Assembly (NCBI GenBank): GCA_013398175.1
Contig: VZRZ01005957.1
Coordinates: 372,498 to 436,497, forward strand
Origin: Climacteris rufus
Lineage: Eukaryota; Chordata; Aves; Passeriformes; Climacteridae
Reading direction: 5' to 3'
Length of the DNA: 64,000 nucleotides
A program made the translations under genes and the position numbers. The notes below the pieces were generated by a model. It was not told the DNA's origin. It saw only the letters and a list, made by a program, of their open reading frames with translations, and searched no databases. The first letter of the stretch is position 1, and every line of letters begins with the position of its first letter. Below, piece by piece: positions 47,901-57,605 of the stretch.

Positions 47901-49892
47901 TTTTTTATCTTGACAAAAAATACAAGGAAATTGGTTGGGAGATGTTTTTGCACTTATTGTCTAACACACTATTTATTATCTATTATTGACTGATTTTGTA
48001 AATATCCATTCAATTTTTCTAAACAAAAATCCTGGAAAACTGGTATATACTACACACCAGAAAAGGAAGAAATACAGTTGTCTGACAGGCAATTTACTCT
48101 CTTTTATGAATTCTGCATACCTTCAGCCAAAGTCCACCTTGCCTAGGAGCAGGTCATGAACTCCCCCCCCCAAATTCTCTCTTATCTGTCTCCGTGACAA
48201 AACAGTCTTCAGTCACTCAGGATGATTTACTGTGTGTGGTGACCTTACTCTGCCAGGGGCTGAGGTGTGCTGGCTGTGCAGGTACAGGAAAACACCCTAC
48301 TTCACGGGCTTTTCATCTAAAAAGAGGTCCATCAGAACTCCAGCACAGGAGGTACTGAGAAGAAGGGTTACAGAGTATAGTACTAACTTAAAGCACAGTT
48401 TTTTTTTTATTTTCATTAATACAGTAATTTTGTAAAAGGGCTCCTGCTATGCTGGTTTTGGAAAGCAGCTTCAAAGTGTATTTCACAGCTGTGAAAAAAG
48501 CAGGATGCAAAGATTTTTCCAAAGATACAAAAACTAAGGATATCTACAACCTAATGACCACAAATTGAATATGCCCTGTAGACTTCTGGTCTTTCATTGT
48601 AACGCCAACTAAAAAGAAGTATGTAAAAATTAGAGTTTAAAGATAAATGTCTTTTGCCAACAATGTATTCATTTGGTGCCACAGACCATTATCCAAAGGA
48701 TTTACATTTTAGTGCCAGAAAATAATTTTCAGACAATAACAGACACTTGGTATTCCTATTTGAAACAACGTTGTACAGAAAAGGCACCAAATTGAATACA
48801 TAGACCCTTAAGAAAAATATTTGTATTTTATATGAAAGATGGAATGTAGCTCAACAAAGTACTCAAGAGAGGACTCTGGATGGGAAGGCACTTCCATGTG
48901 CAGAGTAGGAACAGCTAGAAATGGCTGACTAGAAAAAAGACAAGTCTGATTGATGAACATCTGTAATGCCTTGCCTCTCATCTTAATTACCACACAGACT
49001 TGTGTAATTATTAACATGATGTCAGTTCTTATTGCATTATATTGAATGCAGACCCAGAGTGGACATCACTGAGCAAGCATATACTTCCTCATTACAATTA
49101 TAGTAATGGAATATCACCAAGAATAAATAAGAATAAATGTCATAAACAGAAAAAGAACATCACCTCTTACATCTTCAGCTGTTATCCTCCCTTTCTAATT
49201 TCTTTTTTCGTTTTTGAGTAACTAAACTTTTTGCAAAATGTCATATTTCCTTGCATAAGGTTATAAAAATGCACATATTATGGATCAATTCAGTTTTATC
49301 TCCAAAAGGACTGCATTCATTTTGAATATCTTTACAGCCTGTCAAAGCTGAAATGTAGCACGTGGTTCTCTAAAATGAACTTATGGCCTCAGAAGCTTGT
49401 AGTGGAGGTTTTCTTTGTTAAAGTAGATGCATCTCCTACCAGAACAATGAAAACGTGATGCTGTGGGTAATGTCCATTTTGACTAGCTTTCTAGCTGATA
49501 ATGAACCTGAAATTTGTTAGTGTCGCACCTGTCATGCTGCTTTTGCATCATCAGTATATCTTCTTCCAAGGACAGGTTAAATGTGTAGTCTTTCATTGTG
49601 TGGTATGCACTCTTTGGCTCTGCACAAGGAAGATAAAGCCTGTCAGAAGAAGTGGTGAATCATTTTCATTCTTCTGGTTTCTTCAATATCAGGGTTTTTT
49701 TCACAATTGTAAGGCATTTTTTTTCATTTGCCTTTCAATCCAGACAGAAAACACATTACTCTATAAACAATAATGGACACATCAGATACAGTCAGTCTTG
49801 ACCAATATTCATATATCCTGCACTGTTGCAAGCATAGAGGAGTTGATATATCCCTTTTTTGCTATTATATCTGTAAAGTAAACTTTCCTTTC

Positions 49893-50520
49893 TGACCACC
49901 CAGGAGTCACTCTGGCAATCACAGCCTCACCACCTGAGCTTGGACTGAAGCGTCTTCACGGCAGGTGCCTCCAGTGACCCACCAGGAGAACCATTTTACT
50001 CCCTACAAACCCCACACTCACAAAGTCAGACCAGGTTTCCTTGTCTGCTGTCCTACATTTCCCATGACAGAATCTCAGACATCCATAGCAGAGTCTCAGA
50101 GGTCTGTATCTTTAAAACAATTTAATCATGGTGCAGTAATGAATTAACAGCTCGAGCTGGTGCCTGTGAGTAGGGACCCCAAACAAAGACCCTTGGGTTT
50201 TTATACCCTCAGAGTCCAGGCTCATGAAGGTCTGGGATCATCTGCTGTGTCTGAGTGTCCATCACCTGGCTGATACCACAGGTTCCGAGCCCTTTGTTCT
50301 GCAACGGGCTAGTATAGGTTCACCTTTCCTCGGGCTCCTGCCACCCAGAGCTCAATCTGCAGCTCACGCTGCCCCTGCTCACCCAGCTACCTGCACTGGA
50401 TGTATCCTCAACACATCCACTTCTCCCCAGATCTTTTTCCCTTGCTGTCGTGTGATGCTGAGGATGCAATAAATGTATTTTGCTCATTTATTTTCCCACT
50501 TGTGTTGCCTTTCTCTATCA
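49893..50520 (+). mobile_element. Probable solo LTR, 628 bp
   Basis: The segment starts TGACCACCCAGG and ends TTCTCTATCA, giving TG...CA termini. The flanking hexamers CCTTTC (49887-49892) and CTTTTC (50521-50526) match at five of six bases, an aged 6-bp target duplication. In + order it has a TATA-like TTTTTATACC near 50200 and AATAAA at 50468-50473, then about 45 bp to the end. It is richer in GC than its surroundings. There is no internal viral sequence. The family is not identified. The duplication is imperfect and the element was recognised by structure only. Confidence 0.55.
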
Positions 50521-50526
50521 CTTTTC

Positions 50527-53500
50527 AGCGATGCTGTGTTGCCGGGACTTCTTAGCATATTCTCTATCACAGGTTAAGAAGTGCTCACAGTCAGCAGGTG
50601 CTAGTACCATCATTAAAAATAAACATCTCAAATTCAATATACATAATGTATTCTGGATAGAAGTGAAGATGCTAGGATATCCACTAGATTTAAATCCTCT
50701 TTCAGAATGATTGAGGTGCAATTTCCACATTCTGGTCATGTGTTCATCTATACGAGCTTTGATATTGAGAATTATTTCTTTTATCAATTGCTTTTAATGG
50801 TTTTCACTAATTGCTTCAAAAATTATTAAGAGGTTCACAAAAAAAAAAAATTATATTAGCCACAAGCATTGAGATTTTGTGGTCTCCAGGTGGAGCACAC
50901 CAGAATGATGAAACAAGTGGCAATATTTCAAAAGTTGCAAATATCCAAATCTTCCTTGTCAGTATAGGAGGAAAGATCCTGAGCTGTTTCTGAAAGTTAG
51001 TTCTGTCTCCTGGGGTTGTGTATGGCTCCAGCTATTCATCAGTTCAATTAAAATCTGGCATATGTTAGCATCTTCTTTTTATTAATACTGATATTATTGC
51101 TAATTATTTCTAGTATATTCCTACTATGCCAATAACTGTGGCCACAAAAAATCTAATATTCAAATACTCCAAGACCCTTTGTCTTGTTTTTACTAAGACT
51201 GCTTCAAATTTTTAACATTACTAATTATTAATATTACTATTGCATTCAACATCCTTATTAGAGAGCTGAGTTGGGGTTTTGGTTGGTAGGTTTATACGTT
51301 TTGGATGGCTTGTCTCTGACTAGCAGATTATTTACTGGAGAGCAGATGAAAAGCCTGAGGCCACCTCTCTCCCTGCAGCAAGGTCTAAACACCAAGTGCA
51401 GAGCAGCTGGTACAGAGCCAGATTCCAAATAACCATCAAAACGGAGCATTGCAGTCATTTAATGTGCTGTACAGAATAATCCTACATATGTTCCATTTTC
51501 ATGTATCTGCAAGATGAGCATGAGAGAGAAGGGAGATGGATAAACTCCAAGATGCTGGGACATTCTTAAGGCATGTAAATTATCAGCATTGCTGGGAATA
51601 ATAAAAGTTTAGGAGATATAAAGGAAGGCAAGCAAAAAAGAATGGAGCTTATGGTGTACACTGAAGTGTGGAAAACCCTTGGCTGTATGAGGGAGATCTC
51701 AGACTCACTCTGTGGAAAAGCTGGCTTGAATGGGAAGTGTGTCAGAGCTCCTCAAAGGCAAGGAGGGTGGAAAAGGGCCTGTGGCATGATCCCATCTCCT
51801 GAAAAGATGGGTATGGCAGAGCTTCCCCTTACCATCCCTGTAAGGGGATTGGGGAGGGCAGTGCTGTGTCTTCTTACATCACAGGATGGAGACTGGGGGA
51901 AGGAGGAATTAGACCCTTCATTGCTTCAATTACAGAAGGAAAATGATGTCTCTGCAAATGCTGGAGAGCAAGCCTTCCTGCTCAGAGAGGGATGAGGCCT
52001 TGCAACTCATTAGCAAATAAGGGCAGGAAGTTCAACTGGGTGCACTGAATGCTTTTGGAAACACCTCCAAAATCATAGCTGCTTCTCTGTTACTCTCTCT
52101 CACCAAATACTATTCTAAAATTGAGAAAGTTTTGAATAGATAATATAGACTCCACCTCAGATCCCATCATTACAGTGTGACCTCTAATAGTTCAGCTTTG
52201 TAGTCACCATGCTATAGACAAAGATGGGAGAATTTTAAGGATTAAGCAGTGAACTCAAGAGTAACTTCAAAAAAACCCCACTTTTGGTAGAAGTTTTGTT
52301 AGTTTAGTTTTGGGTTGGTTGGGTTTTTTTTTTTGCTTAGGTTTGGGGTTTTTTTAATATTTCTTTTTCCTGGAAAGATGATCTACCCCAGTTCATTGAG
52401 TACTCCTGTCAGAAATCAGACCATCAGAACTACAACATGTTCTCCAAACTTGTTGGAATAAATATTATACATAGCTCCCTCTGAAGCATTTTCATTAGGG
52501 TGCTTCTCCGCTGTCAGTGCATGTGACTTAGTACATAAGTATAATATAAAAGTATAAGTGTAATCTAAAAAAACTGTAGAAACCAATCTCTATGGTTGGC
52601 AAGCTTCCTTCCTTCCAAGGATGAGGTCCAAACAGTAGTGCATAGATTGAGGCTGTCTAAAAGGCTATATTCCTGGTATATTTACTGTATGGACATGTCT
52701 TTATTGAATATATTTGTTTGCTATCCTCGCAGTCTGTAGGTGAAAACATTCTAGAGACTATTCCAGTTTATAGGATTATTTCTTCTGGACGTATATGAGT
52801 TAGTAAAAAATGATCCTCTGAAGAGATTTTCAGAGTGAACTCAAGGTATGCCAACAGTGGGTGCAACCTGAAATATACTGAATACAGCAAACAGCAGATT
52901 TGCCTTCTGTAGCAGTTTCTCCAAGGAGCAATTCTGTGTACCCAGGCACAACCAAGTTAAATCTTAATTCTTAGTAGAAAATATATCCTGCTGGATCTGA
53001 CAGCTCAAGAGAGGAGAGGCTGCTGCAGCTGCATACTCCAGGCCCAGTGAGTAGTGAGGCTGAATATCTATTCCCAGCAGGCCATGTGCACACAGCACAC
53101 AAAGGGACATGTATGTATGCATATACACGTGGCCATATACACACAGGTCCCAGACAGAAATACCAAGGGTTCCCACAAACACCAAGAGCATCAACATCCT
53201 CAGACTTCTCCCCTTCCCAGCAGAGCATCACTGACTTCCACTAATGAAGATGTATATCTGTGCAGACAAACACATTGTGCCTTGCTCCATCAGCTGGACT
53301 CCTGCATTCAATCTGCCCAGTGGGTGCCCCTGGATCCCAGTCTCCTCAGTTTCTGGCACCTGGACATAAGCCTCCAGTGTTGACCAACAGTGATGGGTTT
53401 CACACCTGGACAGTGGGGCTGGGGCTCTTCTGGAACAACCCTGGAAGGGACCTGGATGTTGTGTCCCTTTTTCTGAGTCCTTAACTTGGGAACTTGTCTT

Positions 53501-56500
53501 GGTGCACTCCTGCTCCTCCAGGCTAGTGGACACAAGCCTTGGATAATCTGATGGCTCCTGCAATAGGCCTGGAAGCAGCCAGGGCCAGGATATTATGTAA
53601 GGTCTCTCTCCTGCCATCATCTCTTTGTGCTTCTTGTGGATGTACAGATGAGCTTTTATCACATAATCTAATGTAAACAGTCTGATTTTCACAGTGGTAA
53701 CATCAGAACAACTCTCCTATGCTGCACTGTGCTATCAGCCTTGGCTTCCAGAGGTTCAGCGGCCTCAGCCAGCTGGGGCTGCCTGTTCCAGAACTCCACC
53801 CTGTCACACTGTGCCACACTCCTTGTAAGCTGCCTGAGAGCACACACAGGCACTCTGCCATTGTTGTCTGGGCAGTTATTTGAAGATCTCACTGTTTTAA
53901 GATGAGCCAGTATCATTACTTTTATTTACCTTAAGCAAGTGTTCTTTGCTGACAAGGAACATGGTAGAATTGCAATACAAGCCTTGCTTTGATCATGGAA
54001 GTAATGGATCAATGCAGTTCTCCATTAATCTGCCCCTCTGGAGTCTATACATTATAAAAATTCAAACATGATGCAGATTGCCTGCCTACCATACCATTAA
54101 ATGTGAAAGATTTACAGGGTATATTACTATTGACACACAGCAGGTCACTGAAAGTGAATAAGAACTGCCATTTTCAGCTTACTGTAAACATCAGCTTTGC
54201 CTTTGCATGTCTTCAATCTTCCTGAGACTGAAGTTTTTTACAAGGACAACAGTTTGTGTTTTGCATTAATCAGAAGGCTCGGTCATTTGAAAGGTCATGT
54301 ATGCAAGGAACAGTAAAATCTGGGTTTTTTAAATGACCTGTGTGTTGACTTTGGTGGAGAATTGTAGAAACAGAAGTCTATAGAAGCTGTTAGTGGAAAT
54401 GTGGGTCTAACAGAAAACGTAACAGTGATAAGCCTGTTATATTCTCTGAATCAAGCCCCTGTTGATGTGGGGTTGAGTGGGGATACATTTGACTGATTTT
54501 CAGTCTGTCAGTTATATATTTGCACTACAGGGTCTTCAGCAAAATATAAGCCTTTGGATTTGTTTTGAAGGATAAGATCTGTTCTTGTTACTTAAAAAAA
54601 AACAGTATAGCTAGAAGATGAGACATAAGCCAGAGAGATAAAAAAAGTCTAAGAATAAAATAAGTTGCTTTGGTAATGAGAAGCATTTGAATGCACAGAT
54701 TCATAGTTGTAGAATAAAAATTCACATCTGGCTGCAGTAAAATGAAAAGAAAATTATATTCTTAATCAAAGAAACTCATGTGAAGCTATGGAGCCAAAGT
54801 CTGTGAAAGAAGGCTGAATGAGTGATCTTTACAATTGTGTGATGATATTTCTTTAGGTTGTATTTCTTCATCAGTTTATTCTGTTTCACCTTTGCAGATT
54901 ATGTAAGTAATTCCTTTTGTAAAGCTTAATATCTTTACTGTATATTTTGGTTTTGAAACATATTTGATTTCCTGCTGACATAAAGGGAATAAATTGACTC
55001 CCAACTAATAATTGTTCAGAGCTAAGCTCTTTTAGAGTCCTTAATGGACTAACATCCTCTGATATTTGAGGTACTAGGATTTGCAAAGTTGCTGTGGTAA
55101 CAAATGTAGTCCTGGTTAAAAAAAACCCATAATAATAATTCTACTTTGCTTAGCCACTCAGCATGATTCCAAAAGGACATTTCTGCCAAAGTGAATGCAT
55201 GGTGTTCTTTTTTTCTGAGAAATGGTATCTTTAGTAAAATAGAAGTGTATGGGGCAGTCTGACTTCTTTTTGGTCACAGTACCTTATAAACACTACTCAA
55301 ATTACTATTAAAACAGATTTAAAATAGCGCAGTGTCCACTTCTTGAAGAATAGATCAGGTCAGGCCCAAGGGAACAATCTGTAGCACAAAATACTGGGAC
55401 TTGCTTCAGCTTCCTTTTGGTCATTGTGATTAAGTGAAACATTCCTAAAGGCAGAGTGATTCTTATCCTTAAATTCCTCTGCCCGGCACTGCAAAGTCAT
55501 CAGGCATGGCCTAGGGGTTTTTAGATGGAGGCAGGGAGCCTGTAGCAATGGCTTTGGACCGAGGGTCACAAAGACAGCTATGTCAGCTTTTGCCCATGTC
55601 CATCCCTGTCCATCCCTCTGCTTTTGCAACAAACAAAGCCAGCTGGGGAGATCTGATCCATTTTCTGTCTTTCACTAGAATCAGTTGTCAGACTACATCA
55701 TGTTTTGTTGTTTTTTTTTTTTTTTTTGTGCATCTAACAGTTTGCAGAAAGTCAATATGTAGAAATGCTGTGTTATGAGAAGGGGCCACTAATGAATGTA
55801 GCATCCATGCTGACCAGCTTCAAAAACATTTAGGTGACAGATTTTTGAAGCTATTTCATCTTTTCTCAAAGAGACTTTGTGAAAAGAAGGTCCCTGATAT
55901 GCCACAGGATTCCCTTACAGGACATCCTCTCATAAATGTGTAGTGATAGAGGTTAGTTTCTATTCTGTTGCTGTTTTCCTAAGCACCCTGTATTGTCAAG
56001 GAGTGACGGACAGAGGGGGAGGAAGGAAATGATGTGGGATGGGCTGAAGGAAACAGATGGTCTCTGTCTTTTTGTCTCTCCATTGACCATATGGAGACAA
56101 AATAAATATTCTTATCCTATTAAACACTTGACTCAGAGCCTAAGGCCAGACAAAGTCACAAGTCCAATTCAAAGGGTAAGTGCTTGCAGTAAGCTTCCTC
56201 CATCCTGCATTAACTTCAAGGGCAGGTACCGCTCTCAGTTAGAAGGTGATAACCAGCAGCATCACTCTAGGCTGAGCTTGGAGCCTGCCATGGAGCTTTC
56301 CTTTCTACAGAGCAGGCCTGGGTACCAGCAGAATGGTGGCAGGCAGCAACTGAGAGGTACCGCAAGTATGGACCGAAGTCTCCCATTAGCTGCATCACTT
56401 TCAAATTGCAGAAGAGAGCACTGTAGGGTAAGCTGTTTCACCACTAGTGCTCCTGGTCCCATGGTGTTTCAAGGCCTCTGATACTCCCATTCCGCAGCAG

Positions 56501-57035
56501 TCATGGTTAAGGCTTGCACAATTTAAATGCAAGGTGAGTCAGAGTTCAAACTCAGCCCCTGTCTGTGGCTTAATGCGGTGTAAATGTTCCTTTCCTTCTG
56601 GTAGGTCAAAGACCTGTAATGGAATGTGCTGGAGAGAAACAACAAAAGGAAGACAGACTGGCTCTGAAGTTTTCAAGTTTTGCTGCTAAATATACATCCT
56701 GATCTTAAAAGTTAAAATATAATAAATTAATAAGTTGTTGATTTTCTTTCAGAGCTCTGTTTTTAGATTGTAAGGTTTGCATTAAAATGTGAAAATAGGA
56801 GAAAGTATCATAAAAATGTAGGAAGAATGTTGATGGCAGGAGAAAATATTATTTTTAATAATCAAAAGTAAAACCTGTGTTGGTACTATCTCCATAATAG
56901 TAATACCTGACAGATTATTTGAAATTTTTAATTAAACAGAATAATATTACCCTGGTTGTCAAAATCAGAATTGTCTCTTTTGTCTTCTTGCAATTCTGTT
57001 TGAAATTTACTTAAGGAGAATTTGCTTTGCTTTGA
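50527..57035. other. Intronic sequence with unexplained GC-richer blocks
   Basis: Compositionally richer blocks lie at about 51640-51990, 52990-53930 and 55990-56480, each with open frames of 117-162 codons but no recognised family. The rest is AT-rich and featureless. Confidence 0.65.
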
Positions 57036-57080
57036 CTCCTCTCTCATTCTCTCTCTCTCTCTCTTTCTCTCTCTTTTAAG
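57036..57080 (+). promoter_or_regulatory. 3' splice site of the NKCD exon, CT-repeat polypyrimidine tract
   Basis: The acceptor TTTTAAG directly precedes the exon. The 31 bases at 57047-57077 are pure pyrimidine, made of CT repeats with short T interruptions, and pyrimidine richness reaches back to 57036. TTGAC at 57031-57036 is a plausible branch point, about 45 nt upstream. Because the tract is a microsatellite, its length is probably variable between individuals. Confidence 0.9.
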
Positions 57081-57205
57081 GTCAACTCAAATCAAAACGT
57101 ACTCTTGGGATAACGCCCAGGTTATTTTGGTTGGCAACAAATGTGACATGGAGGATGAACGGGTAGTCTTCACTGAGAGGGGTAAACATTTAGCAGAACA
57201 ACTGG
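57081..57205 (+). CDS. RAB3C: RAB3C, exon with NKCD (G4) motif
   Basis: This is the next coding exon of the same RAB3 gene. Its first base completes the split Trp codon. It then encodes 41 residues starting STQIKTYSWDNAQVILVG, followed by NKCD at 57136-57147 (G4 motif, which gives guanine specificity) and MEDERVV, ending HLAEQL plus one base of a Gly codon before GTAAGA. Paralogue reasoning from remembered sequences: STQIK plus VILVG plus MEDERV plus TERG.HL.EQLG fits RAB3C better than RAB3A (SSERGRQLADHL), RAB3B (MEEERVV, TEKG) or RAB3D. The 125-bp length matches this exon in the family. One oddity is Phe (TTC, 57169-57171) where Ser or Pro is usual. The acceptor is preceded by a long CT-repeat tract. 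The following exon (SAK/G5, effector helix, Cys-rich prenylated tail) was not found in the remaining 6.8 kb, so it should lie beyond the window. Confidence 0.95.
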
Positions 57206-57211
57206 GTAAGA
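57206..57211 (+). promoter_or_regulatory. 5' splice site of the NKCD exon
   Basis: CAACTGG is followed by GTAAGA, a near-consensus donor. It leaves one base of the Gly codon on this exon, which agrees with RAB3 exon phases. Confidence 0.92.
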
Positions 57212-57443
57212 AAAGACACAACAAAAGCTTTATGATTGCTTGTGAGAATGCACAAATAAATTTCATTAGTTGCTACAGTACTTGTAATTACTTGTTCGTG
57301 ACACATTCATTGTAAAGGAACAGTCACACACTGCCTCCCTTTTATTTCTACAGTCTTTTTGATATGGAGCAAGATTAGGAATGTGTCTGTAGATACACAA
57401 TACATTTTTTAGAGAGTTATAGCTATAAGCAAATACATCCTCG

Positions 57444-57471
57444 AAAATAAATAAATAAATAAATAAATAAA
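57444..57471. repeat. (AAAT)n microsatellite
   Basis: About seven uninterrupted AAAT units, 240 bp downstream of the NKCD exon. Confidence 0.93.
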
Positions 57472-57480
57472 GTCACAAAC

Positions 57481-57605
57481 ATGCCCCCACCCAAAAAAAA
57501 AAAGAAATTTAAAAAACCAAAACATAAATTTAAAAGACAAGAAAAAAAGAAAAAAAAATGAAAAGGAAAAGAAATAAAAAAGAGGAAAGGAGAAATTGAA
57601 GAAAC
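57481..57605. repeat. A-rich purine tract
   Basis: About 125 bases, mostly A with scattered G. The second half (57538-57605) is nearly all purine. Confidence 0.85.

Larger units (their letters stand above)
37334..49886. other. Intronic sequence, mostly featureless
   Basis: Contains the 4-N gap, GT microsatellites at 40331 and 43745, and T runs. The longest open frame (45409-45783, 124 codons) has no recognised domain, and no splice-bounded coding exon was identified. Confidence 0.7.
7770..57080 (+). other. RAB3C: 49.3-kb intron between the switch II and NKCD exons
   Basis: This intron is bounded by consensus splice sites whose phases match. It contains all the transposon copies of the window except the CR1 at 6545-6914. 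No independent gene with recognisable protein domains was found within it on either strand. Long introns are usual for RAB3C, which is a very large gene in vertebrates (family knowledge). Confidence 0.88.

Noticed and set aside
53228..53692. 154-codon minus-strand ORF as a gene
   Set aside because: It starts at GTG, overlaps other frames and matches no family I recognise; kept only as part of an unexplained block.
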